A program made the position numbers and the translations under genes. The notes under the pieces are model-generated. The model was not told the DNA's origin. It was given only the letters and a program-made list of their open reading frames with translations, and did no database searches. Below, piece by piece: positions 23,203-33,635 of a DNA stretch of 64,000 nt (its first letter is position 1; the number at the start of each line of letters is the position of its first letter). The DNA is from a virus. The DNA lies in the IMG/VR virus record IMGVR_UViG_3300015371_000017, positions 1-64,000 of that record, one strand, 5' to 3'.

Positions 23203-25313
23203 CGCCGTGCCCCCATTTGTGCTCGTTCGTACTCGATAAGATCAACGCGGTCAAGTCTGCCCGTGTCCGTACAGTCACCATCTACGCGGATTGTGTGTTC
23301 CATCGCGTTTTTAACGTTAATCTGATATCGCTTACTAAGTGCGACCCCAGTAGTGTCAGCTAATGCCATCGCCCCTGTTGCACTACCCGTTCCGGCGTCA
23401 ATAGCGTCCACGTCAATTACCTCGTTTGGCCCCCATTTGTAGACCATAAAATGAGCGGCAGTGAGCTTCCCTTGAACCCGCACAGCTTTTATGATGTCGT
23501 CTCTCAACCCACTAGACACGACAGGCGGCGTAATAAACCACGGCGTTCCTTCGCCTGCGTCGAATCTCTCAGTAGTTGAGCTTCCCGCATCAGTTCCCGT
23601 GCGTCCTCCGATAATCAAGTCCAGCCTATCACCTACGGTTGCTACACCACTTACTATCGAGTCTTTGGTGTCGCTGCTGAGATACCCATGTGAAATCCAT
23701 GCATTCTGTGAAATCCCAAACATCAGCCAACGAGTACGCCAGAACCCCGCATCATTCAAACTGTCCCCTGAGTGAAAGAACACCACGCCATCGTTGAACG
23801 GATCGTATCCTACTAGCACTTGGCCGGGATTCCAGCCGGGATTACCTATAGAGCGATCACCTAAGATTATCTCCGCTACATCCTCGGCCCAGTCTCTTTC
23901 TGCGACAATTTCATCACCATCCCCGACTGAGCGACTTGGCCCTGCGACTGGAAATCCGTAAAGAGTTCCGTTGACAAAAACTAATTGATAACGATTCGCA
24001 AACCCATCTTTCCAGAACGGACGAATGATAATAGGCACAGCATCACTCGGGGTAGATTGTGCGATTTGCAGATGATTGTAGGTAAGTAAATACAGTCGGC
24101 CCTGAGCAGTGACTACTCCAATGATCGTTTCAGGCGGTGAACTGGAGAATGCTAAATCCAAAGGCGCGGCTTCGATGTTATTTGGCTTAGACGGAACGAT
24201 GAACGGCCCCGGCGAAGTAGCTGTAGGATGGCTTGGGTTTCCCTGTCCCTGGCAGCTAATGTAAATCAGCACCGCATTCATGGACGCAACGAATTCCGCG
24301 TCCGTTGGGGGATCGTTATTAAAACTAACTATCTCATTGTTCTCTACTTCCGCGTCATACCACTGAAAATCAAAGTCACCCCCCGCTGGGCTTACCTGCG
24401 TATCATCCACCATAACTAGGTAGTGCCACGGGCCGTTAAGATAATTCAGATCAGCCCCTAAGTTATCGGCATAAGTTGTCACCCACACTTTCCACGCATT
24501 CTGTCCGTTAGTTGTGTCCATTGCGGGAAAAGTGATGCGGATTACGTCGTTTGTGGCAATCGTAACATCTGCTCGTTCGGAGGGGTTGTTGTAACCGCCT
24601 GTTTCTTTACGCGCGGGAGTGATTACAACCGAGTAGTTCCCTGCTTGCATTTTGCTACCACCACCTACCGCCGTAGCGGTTGGTGCGGTAGGTGTATCCA
24701 TTCCTAACGTGAAGTTTGTGTAATTACCCGTCGCCGCATCAAACAGGGAAATCTGAGGAGCACGAGTCATGGTCAAGGACGAACCTTGCAAGGGTGCTCC
24801 GTTAACCTGAAACTCTCCGCTTCCAGCCGAGACATACGATCCGCGATCCAGTTTCAAGGCATCGCCTGTTAGTCCCGTACCTCGTTGATCGTTTACCGCC
24901 CAGATGCTTGAAGCACGAAATCCCGTCACACCTGAAACTGTGTCTCCGGGCGCTTTCCAGACCACCATTGAATCATCAGCATCTATTCGGCGCACCACTA
25001 ACAACCACGAGTTGTCATCTTTGATAGCGACTATGAATTGACCAAGGTGACATTCATCAAAGAATGCTGTTCCTGCGCCTGTGACAGTTGTAGAGCCAGC
25101 AGTGAATTCAAGAGTGCCAGTGAGAGCAACTAAGTTCAGAGGTTCATTCAGATCGCCTAAACCTGAGAAATTTTCCTCATAAAACTTCCCCTCACGCCCG
25201 CGCGTCACCATGTTGCTCTTGCGCCAGATAACGGGAAAGTCATCACCCGTGCGCGGCAACGTCGGCACAAACGGCCCTGAGCGCATAACTCGTGGTGGTT
25301 TCTCTTGTCCCAT
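23199..25313 (-). CDS. Tail hub/DNA-stabilisation-like protein
   Basis: 704 residues, almost entirely beta-structure with repeated Thr/Gly/Asp turns (LTGTLEFTAGSTTVTGAGTA, NPGWNPGQVLVGYDPFNDGV). Length, composition and position after two small adaptor-like genes fit the large hub or plug proteins that close podovirus portals, such as the P22 gp10 class. Assignment is by position and shape, not motif. Confidence 0.5.
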   Translation of the reverse strand: MGQEKPPRVMRSGPFVPTLPRTGDDFPVIWRKSNMVTRGREGKFYEENFSGLGDLNEPLNLVALTGTLEFTAGSTTVTGAGTAFFDECHLGQFIVAIKDDNSWLLVVRRIDADDSMVVWKAPGDTVSGVTGFRASSIWAVNDQRGTGLTGDALKLDRGSYVSAGSGEFQVNGAPLQGSSLTMTRAPQISLFDAATGNYTNFTLGMDTPTAPTATAVGGGSKMQAGNYSVVITPARKETGGYNNPSERADVTIATNDVIRITFPAMDTTNGQNAWKVWVTTYADNLGADLNYLNGPWHYLVMVDDTQVSPAGGDFDFQWYDAEVENNEIVSFNNDPPTDAEFVASMNAVLIYISCQGQGNPSHPTATSPGPFIVPSKPNNIEAAPLDLAFSSSPPETIIGVVTAQGRLYLLTYNHLQIAQSTPSDAVPIIIRPFWKDGFANRYQLVFVNGTLYGFPVAGPSRSVGDGDEIVAERDWAEDVAEIILGDRSIGNPGWNPGQVLVGYDPFNDGVVFFHSGDSLNDAGFWRTRWLMFGISQNAWISHGYLSSDTKDSIVSGVATVGDRLDLIIGGRTGTDAGSSTTERFDAGEGTPWFITPPVVSSGLRDDIIKAVRVQGKLTAAHFMVYKWGPNEVIDVDAIDAGTGSATGAMALADTTGVALSKRYQINVKNAMEHTIRVDGDCTDTGRLDRVDLIEYERAQMGARR

Positions 25314-25886
25314 TTACGCCGCTGCTCCAGCCAGCTTCGCGATCTGTCCTCGTAAAGCCTCAGATAATGCTTCGTCTAAATCGCTGAGAACCTCATCCGT
25401 ACAATCAATATCGTCCGTCGCAAGTGTGGGTTTGGAAACGGCGCACGGAACTACGAGAGTACGAGCACCCGTTGCTGCTAAAGGCACACTGAAATTTGCG
25501 TTAGGTTCAACTACTTGTAACGTACCCCCACCTCGCAAAGTGTACTTGCCTAATCTTCGATCACTAGAGCGGATGAATTGAGGATAATCCCGCCATGCGT
25601 ATTTTTTACTTAAAGCAGCAGGATCGATCAGAGTTGAATCAGCAATATATTTCGTGAGGACATCACTAGTTAGAGTTGCCGTTCCTGCTACCAACGTAAT
25701 TGACTTCTCACGTCTCAATAGAGAGCGCTTGTATTCATCCGCAGCCGCCGCTTCACTAACAGACTGAGAGACAATAGGGAATAAAGTATCAGCAATTCCC
25801 ACCGCATCTATCGCGGCAGACTGTTCAGGCGGTACGCCGTGAAGCGCGTTATTAACTGAGGACAGAAGTAAATCCTGATAGCGCAT
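25314..25886 (-). CDS. Virion protein, adaptor-like, 190 aa
   Basis: Helical N-terminus (DLLLSSVNNALHGVPPEQSA, ADTLFPIVSQSVSEAAAADE) then a beta-rich domain (KSITLVAGTATLTSDVL) and an acidic helical tail. The helix-then-beta plan resembles head-tail adaptor or connector proteins. Starts directly after the upstream gene. Confidence 0.45.
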   Translation of the reverse strand: MRYQDLLLSSVNNALHGVPPEQSAAIDAVGIADTLFPIVSQSVSEAAAADEYKRSLLRREKSITLVAGTATLTSDVLTKYIADSTLIDPAALSKKYAWRDYPQFIRSSDRRLGKYTLRGGGTLQVVEPNANFSVPLAATGARTLVVPCAVSKPTLATDDIDCTDEVLSDLDEALSEALRGQIAKLAGAAA

Positions 25887-26576
25887 CTATGCTGCCTGAC
25901 TTTCCATTACCGCAGGTGGAATGCTTGCTATTGTGCTCTGAAAATACTGCGCCCAGAGTTGGGACTGTTGAAGAAATTCGTCGTCCCTGACGAGAGCGGC
26001 GCATCCGCCACAAATCACTGCCTCAACCAACGAATCAGCTAAGGTGAAGTCTCCGTTTTGATCGTAAATTGCCGTTTGAACGTCGGCATCCCACACGCAG
26101 CCGATTAAGGTTGCCGTGGTTTGAGTATGTAGAATTTTATCAGGTGTCAGAGCAAAGTAATCTGCGGGTGCTAAGTATAGCGCGGGAGCTAACAGTCTGT
26201 TTCTCACTACGGCCACGGGCATCCGCGTTAGGGTCACGCCATCTTGATCTACTGCCCCGCCAAAGTTGCCGATAAACGGCGCGCCTGTTGAATCGGTTGA
26301 AGGTAAATCCGCGCCCGACGCTAAGGCGGCAGACGTTCCCCGAAGATATGCACGTAAGACTCGGTTGCCTGAGAGTGCAATAGCTTGAGCTAGTTTCCCT
26401 TGTGCTTGAACCAGCGAATCTCTTATCGCGTTAAAAGGGAAAATGCTGGAATCGAAAAGCTCGTCAACGAGCGGGCGCGTAGAATAAGTAGTCTGTAATT
26501 CTACGGGATCAGTGCCGACTAATGCGTTGACGCGCAGACTTGCGGAAGCGATTAAATCATGGCATTGTATAGACAT
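25887..26576 (-). CDS. Virion protein, 229 aa
   Basis: MSIQCHDLIASASLRVNALV begins a helical domain; the rest is mixed with an ALYLAPADYFALTP stretch. The AGGAGG ribosome site lies 12 bases upstream, within the coding sequence of the divergent HNH gene at 26575. Probably a connector or minor virion component; not recognised. Confidence 0.45.
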   Translation of the reverse strand: MSIQCHDLIASASLRVNALVGTDPVELQTTYSTRPLVDELFDSSIFPFNAIRDSLVQAQGKLAQAIALSGNRVLRAYLRGTSAALASGADLPSTDSTGAPFIGNFGGAVDQDGVTLTRMPVAVVRNRLLAPALYLAPADYFALTPDKILHTQTTATLIGCVWDADVQTAIYDQNGDFTLADSLVEAVICGGCAALVRDDEFLQQSQLWAQYFQSTIASIPPAVMESQAA

Positions 26577-27294
26577 GCTTCAGCCTACGCCTCCTGTGAG
26601 CGGATTGCTCACCCCTGTCAGATTCATCGAGAAACGTGGACGCCGCAACTTTTGGCTATATCGTTGTGAGTGTGGTAATGAAAAGATTTTACGATCCAGC
26701 ACAGACGCCAAATCATGCGGCTGTTCTCGTAAAGGGAAAGGCGCAACACATGGACTATGGGGTACGCGAGTATACTGGGCTTGGGCCGCCATGCTCCACA
26801 GAACGCGAACGACAAAGGGTACTATGTACGAAAAATACGGCAAGCGTGGAATTGGCGTATGCGAGCGATGGCTGAAGTTCGAGAACTTCTTTGCCGACAT
26901 GGGACATCCGCCCGTTGGCCCGTACTCGGTCGAGCGAAAAAACAACGACAAGGGATATAGTCCTGATAATTGCAAATGGGCACTTCCACCAGAACAATCA
27001 CGAAACACTAGGCGCAACGTCCGTCTTACCGTTAACGGACGCACCCAAGTCTTAATGGATTGGGCGATTGAAACGGGTATTCCCCACAGAACGCTGTCAG
27101 GACGCTTCAAGCTTGGCTGGACTCCAGAAGAAATCATCGGACTTGCGCCACGGCCATCAGATCGGCTGCTCACTCTAAACGATGAGAGCCACACCCTTAC
27201 TGAATGGGCAAGACTTCGCGGAATTAAACACCAGACACTTAGCTGGCGTTTACGCAACGGCAAAACACTTGCGGAAGCTTTAATTTCCATATAG
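26575..27294 (+). CDS. HNH homing-type endonuclease on opposite strand
   Basis: 239 residues from the ATG at 26575. Zinc-ribbon-like start (YRCECGNEKILRSS, KSCGCSRKG), KYGKRGIGVCERW, FENFFADMGHPPVGPYSVER, GYSPDNCKWALPPEQS, then two similar C-terminal helical modules (VLMDWAIETGIPHRTLSGRF and TLTEWARLRGIKHQTLSWRL). It is divergent from the virion gene at 26576 with a two-base overlap of starts. No Shine-Dalgarno sequence precedes it; an alternative GTG start lies near 26596. Confidence 0.85.
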   Translation: MLQPTPPVSGLLTPVRFIEKRGRRNFWLYRCECGNEKILRSSTDAKSCGCSRKGKGATHGLWGTRVYWAWAAMLHRTRTTKGTMYEKYGKRGIGVCERWLKFENFFADMGHPPVGPYSVERKNNDKGYSPDNCKWALPPEQSRNTRRNVRLTVNGRTQVLMDWAIETGIPHRTLSGRFKLGWTPEEIIGLAPRPSDRLLTLNDESHTLTEWARLRGIKHQTLSWRLRNGKTLAEALISI

Positions 27295-27295
27295 C

Positions 27296-27556
27296 TCACA
27301 AGCTTTTCATTCCCGCGCCGCCAAAGCCCTTCGCTTCGTGTCCGCCAACACCAGCAGGAACACTTGTATGTTCCGGCATCGTTATAAGATTCGTTCCGCC
27401 ATGTCCCATGTCGGGATGCCCCGGTGCGGGTTTCTTATTACTCGCAAATCTGCTCTTTAGAGCTTGAGCAAATGGCCCTAAGTCCGGCGTTTGATTTTGT
27501 TCATCTTCATCAAACTGAACCCACTCAGGAACGTAGTTACCAAATTGATCGATCAT
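27296..27556 (-). CDS. Small Gly/Pro-rich virion protein, 86 aa
   Basis: MIDQFGNYVPEWVQF opens an acidic N-terminus, then a Gly/His/Pro-rich, low-complexity tail (GHPDMGHGGTNLITMPEH). It lies directly downstream of the ejection protein gene. Probably a small virion component; function unknown. Confidence 0.45.
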   Translation of the reverse strand: MIDQFGNYVPEWVQFDEDEQNQTPDLGPFAQALKSRFASNKKPAPGHPDMGHGGTNLITMPEHTSVPAGVGGHEAKGFGGAGMKSL

Positions 27557-27581
27557 GGCGTCAGTTTACTCTACTTTCCTT

Positions 27582-30500
27582 TTATGGTGCGGATAAAAAT
27601 CTTCGTGAAAACGGACTGCTAGGCTTTCTCTTTTGTGGGTTCACCGGCGTGATTCCCAAAGCGTTTATGCGTTGCTGAAAGTCAGCTTTCTGCTTTTCTG
27701 TAAGCGCATCAGAGTGAATAAGGCTCCATGCCTTCTTTGCCATAATGTCCGCCACCTCATCTGCGCGCGGGTCGTTGTACTTTCGCAGTCTTTCGTATTT
27801 GGTTAAGGCTTGGTCATTAAACATATTTTCAAACGTCGATTGGTAATCTGAATTCGCACCCTGTTTCTCAATCGTCCCTGCGTGGTGAGTTACTTCACCC
27901 GTTTTCGGATTCGTCGTGTCGTAACCGGCTTCACTCTTAGTGAGCACGTCTTGTTCGCGCATGGCATCAAGATCATCTTTGGTAATCTTCCCCGCGCGAA
28001 AGTCTTTAACTAGCTGGGCATCTCTGGCCTGCTTCGCCGCTTTATTTTCCTGCTCAGGGCTTGGTTTGTAAGAATGCCCCACGCGAATACCTGTCGCGGC
28101 AACTGCCATTACGGGAGCAGCCCTAGCTAATGCTTTGAGTAATCCTTTAGTCCGACCTTCACTCATTCCTTGTTCACGCATTGTGTTGTAGACATCACGA
28201 ACGCCTTCACCTATCGGAATAGGAGTCTGCTGACTTAAAACGTATTCCAACCACGAATAACGAGGTAATCGTTCAGTTCCTTCTTGTTGAGAAATCGGTA
28301 GCGGTCGTCCTGTGTAGTCAGAACGCAACGCTATATCCGCTCCTGTGCTGAATAACGGAGATAGCTTCGACCGGCCATAGTAGAAGGTTGTCTTCGCCAT
28401 ATCCTCAGCGGCCTGTTTGGGCTTCTTTAAGTCAGCATTCTTAGCTTGGCTTGCAAGAGTTCCCATGAAGCGAATAGCTGTCAGCATCCCACTCGCGGGA
28501 CTAATTGTTCGTCCTGCAACCTTGAACGCGAGAAAGTCTGATTTCGTTGGATCGGTAAAGTTGATTTTGTCGTCGCTCTTCGTCGCGGTTAGTAAACCTT
28601 GATTCATTGCCAACAGAGAGGCGTAGGTAACGACTAATTGCGCGTTCCGTGCCGCAACTCTTTTAGCCATGTAGCGAGCTTCGGGGGTGGCCTTTTTCCA
28701 ATTTCCAAAGGCTTGCAAGGCGCGAGCATTATCTCTGACTAAAAACTCCCAGCGTGAGGCTTCCAATGGAGCGGCAAACATTGCTTTACCGAGAAATCGA
28801 CTCGGCCAACCCTGCCCACTTAAAGCCTTTGAAGCGCCCGTGGAACTATTTATCTCTTGTGCAAGTAGTTCCGCCATTTTTGAGCTTCGATCTGCTTCAG
28901 GTAGTCGATTCCACGCCGAATCAAACAAATCCTGTCGCATGGTCTTGAGTGAATCGAATGCTCGGTTTCCAGAAATACCTATCTTGCCAAGAGTCTTAGC
29001 CATCCACGGGCTTTGATATTCGTCATATCCCCTTCGCGGATCGTTTGCTAATCCCGCTCTTTTTGCCATGATGTAATTTGGCGAATGCTCCAAATCCACC
29101 ATCGCTTGTTCGTGACCGCCTTTATCAACCAAAAACTTGTATGTGCGTCCAAAATTCGGCCAGAACTCCGCCCAACGAGACGGAATAAACAGATTTACAG
29201 GAGCGTGAGTAAACGGAGCTACTACACCGTGCCCTAACGTCGCTTTAATGAAAAATAACCGTCTCGCGTCCTCGAATCGTTTAGCAAAGATGTTCTGATC
29301 GGCTTGACGTACCCAACTCTCAGCATTTTGCTTCGCTTGCCGCCTGTCCGCCATCCTTTTCCACATCTCATCACTGATTCGTCTAGTGGCGGTGGTGTTA
29401 GCAAGCGAGCGTCTTACCTGCTCGGGGTTAATACCTAAATCACTCGCCACCTTCTGAGTGACATCGGCAAAGTCCGTGTTTCCTTGGTCAACGTAATTCT
29501 CCCTCGCGTATTTCCAGACTTCAGAGGCGTCTTTAGCGGAAATCTTCTTGACGCCTTGTAACCTTGCGCCAAGTGCTTCTCTGGCTTCCTTGGTTGTGTA
29601 GTCTTTTACTTCCTGACGGACACCTGTTTTTAGTTTTGCCCACTCGCTTTCAGCACGTTCTCTCTTTGGAAGTCCCGCACCCAAAATCGCTTCTGCCACT
29701 TCTCTTCTCGTTACATCAGCGAAGTCCTTAACGGTAGAATGAACATCGTCAATTAACTGTGCCGCATCGGTTACTCCCGCCTTCGCGCGATTCTTCGCAT
29801 AAGCAACTAGCTGTTTAGTGATCTCACCTTCGGGATCGAGTCTTGCTATTCCTGACGGTTGAATGCCTGTTTGAGACTTAACCTTCTGAAACGCCGCGGC
29901 AAGATTTGTCTTAATTACTGCCGCTTCATCATCAAGAGACTTACGCGTTTGCTTTCTTCCCTCACGACGAAATTCGCGAGCAGATTGATCGATAAACCTC
30001 TTGACCGCCGTTTGAATTTCTTTCGGAAGTTCAGCAATCCCCGCAGCCTTGTCTAGTTCTGCGGCTAGTCGGCTACTCAAGTCTTTAACATCAGATTCGG
30101 CTCTTGCGCTTCTGGTAGAAAGGTTCTGAAGCGTTCGTTGCTCTTGAGGAGTAGGTTCGCGGGTATGAGCATTCTTGAACGCTCGATAGAGTCCGTAGAA
30201 TGTCCCTGTATCAATATCTGTTTCGCCTTGCTGCGCGCGGCCAGTGTTTGACCACGCAGTTTGCATCGGCTTAACTGCATCATCGTAAAATTGTTGGCGA
30301 GCCTTTTCAGCGGCCTTGAATTCAGGGCTATTTAAGCCGCCCTTATCAAACGCTTGATTAGCCACACGAGCGAGTTCTTCGTGTTTGGCACGAACTAAAG
30401 CCATCGACTCGGCAGAGATCGCACCTGACTTCTGGAAGCTATCAATGGCTTCTTGTGGATCATTACCTTCGCGGAGTAGTTCTCTACCGCGTTCAACTGA

Positions 30501-33500
30501 TTCTTCAGCGCCAATAGCCTTACCGCGTATTGGTTCTTCACCTCTCGCTGCGGTTTCTACGCGATGGGCTATGCCCGTAGTAGACGGCGGCGGTTCTGGA
30601 GTCTCTTGCGGAGGCTTGGCTTCCTCTATAGGAGGAGCAGGGGAGATTGGCAGTTCATCAAGCGACGTCCTAGATTCCGGCACGGCCAACTTGAGCGCTC
30701 GTCCGTATTTACCGCCAGTCGAGCCGCCGCGGAGAAACTTAAATTCAGTAATTTCTGGATGTGCATTTTGTATGTACCGCTTCATTGCCAGAGCCGCGCG
30801 GGTGCCCATCTCTACGCGAGGCACTCGATAGTTACCCTCGTCTGCTTCTACCATAAACTCCCCACGAGGCGGCCCTATGAGCACCGTCGCGCTCTTACCT
30901 TTAATTCCTAGCATTACGCGAATAGTGGGCTTGTTTGGTGGGTTGATATCATAAGACACTACGCGATCCCATGAAGTCTTTCCTTTATCATCAAACACCT
31001 TGCGAACGCTGCCGAGAATGGCCTCAGGGGACTGATTGTGGGCCACCTGCACGCGTTCGCTTGCTGTAACGTAATTTGCAGGGTTGGCCCACGGATCAAC
31101 GCCTTCAGATGCCCTCGCTGACTTTTCAATGTAACCAGTTCTATCTCTAAGAATGCCCTGCACTCCCCAAGGGCGACCTTGTGAATCTTCTATGAACCAC
31201 CCGCCGTGCCTATCGGCTTTGACTGTCCCAGATCGTTCGCGTTCGGCATAAAACGTAACCGCATCACCTTCCTCTATGCCCGCGTTTTGTAGACTTAGAT
31301 TTGAAGGATTGTCTTTAGCGGGAACACGATTATTCACCATATCCCACTCGCCATAAGGCTTCTTATTGAACACTGCTAACTCACGCTGCAAATCAGCGTA
31401 AGTAATACGCGCGGGAGGGATGGCCGTTGTCTCTGCTCTGACAGGGTGAGCGGCCTCTGGCGGTTGTTCAGCAGGGGATGTAGCGGTTTCTGGAGAGGGC
31501 GTATTAATTCCTCTCGGCGCAGGTTCGGGAGTAGCGGACTCTGGTTTTAACGGAATAGCACTTTGATTCCGCATTGTCGAAGGTTTAATGATTACATGCG
31601 TGGCTTCAGGATTATCGACTTCGCGTACTCTAATCTCGCCTTTCGGTACTCCTGATTGATCTTCAACTGATTCCACTCGTCCGAATTTAGAATGAAGAAA
31701 CGGCAATGCTGCAAACGGAAGATTCTCAACAATCGCCTGAGTAGGCGATTCTCCGCGTTGCCATGCTTCAAATGCAGGCTGCCCCACCATCGCCCCGCCT
31801 GTAACAATCTTGCCCGTAGTTGGCAATCCTGCTTCATTAAAGGCCGCTGGCGCGCCGCTTAATACAGCTTGAGCACTTGCGCCTTGTAGTCCGCCTCTCA
31901 ATCGCTCTTCGGGTGTAGAACCTTCCAGAATCCCCAATGCAGCCAACTGCGCAGGGCCGAGCTTGTGAGTGGCAATCAGCATCGCAGCAGTAGGAACGAG
32001 TCCGCCTATCCCGGCCTTCACTTTCTCGCCAGTTGTTGTTAGTGGAGATTCTTTGTTTAGTTGTTCGCTTGCGGCTCTCTCGACTGCTGCCTGACGTTCA
32101 AATTCATTTCCTAACGAACCCGGAATGACCGATCCAAACGCTTGCGCCGCGCCCGCCGTGCCGCCGATCATTCCCCTGAGAAACGGAGAATTCTTTCCTG
32201 TTTGCATCGCTGTTTTGGCCTGAGCAACATCAGGTTTTGCGGCTTCGTAGGCTTTGTTCTGCGCAGCGATCAACTCGTCAGCTTGGCGATGGGCTTCTTG
32301 CGCTGCTACATCACTTCCTTTGGCGTAGGCGTTGATAAAATCTATCGCGCCTTTAGTCGGGCGAACATAATAGTTACCTTTGTCGTCTTGTTTTAGTGTC
32401 CCACCACCAAGGGTTAAGATGTTGTGTCCCGTTTCCTCTTTATATCGCTTGCCCAGTTCGACATAATCTTTTCCGAGCGTACCCAGATAAGCATCAACAA
32501 CCGCATCCTCATTTGGAACTGAGTCTTTTGGTAAGGGCAATGCAACCCGCTCGCCAACCTCTTGAGACGGCGTGAATTCGTATCTTCGCGCTTGAAGTCC
32601 TGCAACGCCTTTCGGCACGACTTGCCCACCAGAAGTTGCCTCGTAAACATCCTCAACGGGATTGAGGCTTACAGGCTTCGTGCCTTTGCGAAACTCAACA
32701 GGCCTCAGGACTTTGGACGCCGCGATCTCTTCTGGTGATGCCATCTCAGCACCTTCACCTAATTTTACAGAGACTTTAGGAGTCTTTAAGGGAGCGATTG
32801 AATCTAGCAGATCATCGTACTCGTCGCCTTGGCTGGGAGGAATAAACTTGTCCCCCTCCCAATGTCCTGCTTTGGCAGCATCAGCCCCTACTGCGTATTG
32901 GCTCTCGTTACTGAACGTCGGATGGTTTGGTTTCTTAAAAGTATCAGGCCAGTGCCCCGTGCGTGGATCAGGCTTCAACCCTGCTTTGAACGCGCCTCGT
33001 AAATCGTAATCCCCACCACTGTCTTTTGGCGCATACTGTTGCTTCCAGATTTGAAACTGACGTTCTTCTTGGGGCGATAATTTCGTATCGTAGCTTGACG
33101 TAGTAGGCTTGGGCGATTGTTGGCCTACACTGTCGAGTAACTGATCGTACTGGTCGCCCTGCGGTGCAATTTTCTGTACATAGTTACGAGTTTCTGGGAT
33201 GTTCTGCATCGCTCGTCGCGCTTGCTGCGGAGTAAACCCCGTTCCTGCGTTGTAAGCAGCCAAGGCTAGTCTGTTATCACCGTATTTATCAATCAAGTCT
33301 TTCATCAGTCGCGCATGGGCATCTGCGGCTTTCTCAGGATTGAACCTGTCATCCCGTCCTTTGCCAACATACAGGCCATACTTTCTCGCCGTGTCGGGCA
33401 TAAACTGTGCGATTCCCGCCGCGCCTTTAGGTGAGCGCCCTGGCCCAAAAACGAAATTAGGATTGAAATTTATTGATTCATGTTTGGCTTGATTGTAGAG

Positions 33501-33635
33501 AAGATCGGGATCAACTCCGTGCTTCGTCCCTACATCGTTATAGAGCTGTCGGAAATCAACCGTAGGTCTGGTTTTCGCCCCTTTAGATTTAGGGGTCGAG
33601 AGAGAATCTAACAAAACATCGTAATCATCTGTCAC
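27582..33635 (-). CDS. Giant ejection protein with lytic transglycosylase
   Basis: 2017 residues. Residues 30-150 are a soluble lytic transglycosylase domain: LLYNQAKHESINFNP (catalytic Glu 53), GAAGIAQFMPDTARKYG, RLALAAYNAGTGF and ETRNYV. The long middle is Pro/Gln linkers and helical repeats (about 700-1400). The C-terminal 600 residues resemble the ends of large polyvalent phage proteins (RFLGKAMFAAPLEASRWEFL, LLAMNQGLLTATKSD). Such proteins are packed in the head, cut the peptidoglycan at entry and help form the DNA channel in podoviruses such as T7 gp16. It also seems to be the only peptidoglycan-cutting domain in the window. Confidence 0.8.
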   Translation of the reverse strand: MTDDYDVLLDSLSTPKSKGAKTRPTVDFRQLYNDVGTKHGVDPDLLYNQAKHESINFNPNFVFGPGRSPKGAAGIAQFMPDTARKYGLYVGKGRDDRFNPEKAADAHARLMKDLIDKYGDNRLALAAYNAGTGFTPQQARRAMQNIPETRNYVQKIAPQGDQYDQLLDSVGQQSPKPTTSSYDTKLSPQEERQFQIWKQQYAPKDSGGDYDLRGAFKAGLKPDPRTGHWPDTFKKPNHPTFSNESQYAVGADAAKAGHWEGDKFIPPSQGDEYDDLLDSIAPLKTPKVSVKLGEGAEMASPEEIAASKVLRPVEFRKGTKPVSLNPVEDVYEATSGGQVVPKGVAGLQARRYEFTPSQEVGERVALPLPKDSVPNEDAVVDAYLGTLGKDYVELGKRYKEETGHNILTLGGGTLKQDDKGNYYVRPTKGAIDFINAYAKGSDVAAQEAHRQADELIAAQNKAYEAAKPDVAQAKTAMQTGKNSPFLRGMIGGTAGAAQAFGSVIPGSLGNEFERQAAVERAASEQLNKESPLTTTGEKVKAGIGGLVPTAAMLIATHKLGPAQLAALGILEGSTPEERLRGGLQGASAQAVLSGAPAAFNEAGLPTTGKIVTGGAMVGQPAFEAWQRGESPTQAIVENLPFAALPFLHSKFGRVESVEDQSGVPKGEIRVREVDNPEATHVIIKPSTMRNQSAIPLKPESATPEPAPRGINTPSPETATSPAEQPPEAAHPVRAETTAIPPARITYADLQRELAVFNKKPYGEWDMVNNRVPAKDNPSNLSLQNAGIEEGDAVTFYAERERSGTVKADRHGGWFIEDSQGRPWGVQGILRDRTGYIEKSARASEGVDPWANPANYVTASERVQVAHNQSPEAILGSVRKVFDDKGKTSWDRVVSYDINPPNKPTIRVMLGIKGKSATVLIGPPRGEFMVEADEGNYRVPRVEMGTRAALAMKRYIQNAHPEITEFKFLRGGSTGGKYGRALKLAVPESRTSLDELPISPAPPIEEAKPPQETPEPPPSTTGIAHRVETAARGEEPIRGKAIGAEESVERGRELLREGNDPQEAIDSFQKSGAISAESMALVRAKHEELARVANQAFDKGGLNSPEFKAAEKARQQFYDDAVKPMQTAWSNTGRAQQGETDIDTGTFYGLYRAFKNAHTREPTPQEQRTLQNLSTRSARAESDVKDLSSRLAAELDKAAGIAELPKEIQTAVKRFIDQSAREFRREGRKQTRKSLDDEAAVIKTNLAAAFQKVKSQTGIQPSGIARLDPEGEITKQLVAYAKNRAKAGVTDAAQLIDDVHSTVKDFADVTRREVAEAILGAGLPKRERAESEWAKLKTGVRQEVKDYTTKEAREALGARLQGVKKISAKDASEVWKYARENYVDQGNTDFADVTQKVASDLGINPEQVRRSLANTTATRRISDEMWKRMADRRQAKQNAESWVRQADQNIFAKRFEDARRLFFIKATLGHGVVAPFTHAPVNLFIPSRWAEFWPNFGRTYKFLVDKGGHEQAMVDLEHSPNYIMAKRAGLANDPRRGYDEYQSPWMAKTLGKIGISGNRAFDSLKTMRQDLFDSAWNRLPEADRSSKMAELLAQEINSSTGASKALSGQGWPSRFLGKAMFAAPLEASRWEFLVRDNARALQAFGNWKKATPEARYMAKRVAARNAQLVVTYASLLAMNQGLLTATKSDDKINFTDPTKSDFLAFKVAGRTISPASGMLTAIRFMGTLASQAKNADLKKPKQAAEDMAKTTFYYGRSKLSPLFSTGADIALRSDYTGRPLPISQQEGTERLPRYSWLEYVLSQQTPIPIGEGVRDVYNTMREQGMSEGRTKGLLKALARAAPVMAVAATGIRVGHSYKPSPEQENKAAKQARDAQLVKDFRAGKITKDDLDAMREQDVLTKSEAGYDTTNPKTGEVTHHAGTIEKQGANSDYQSTFENMFNDQALTKYERLRKYNDPRADEVADIMAKKAWSLIHSDALTEKQKADFQQRINALGITPVNPQKRKPSSPFSRRFLSAP

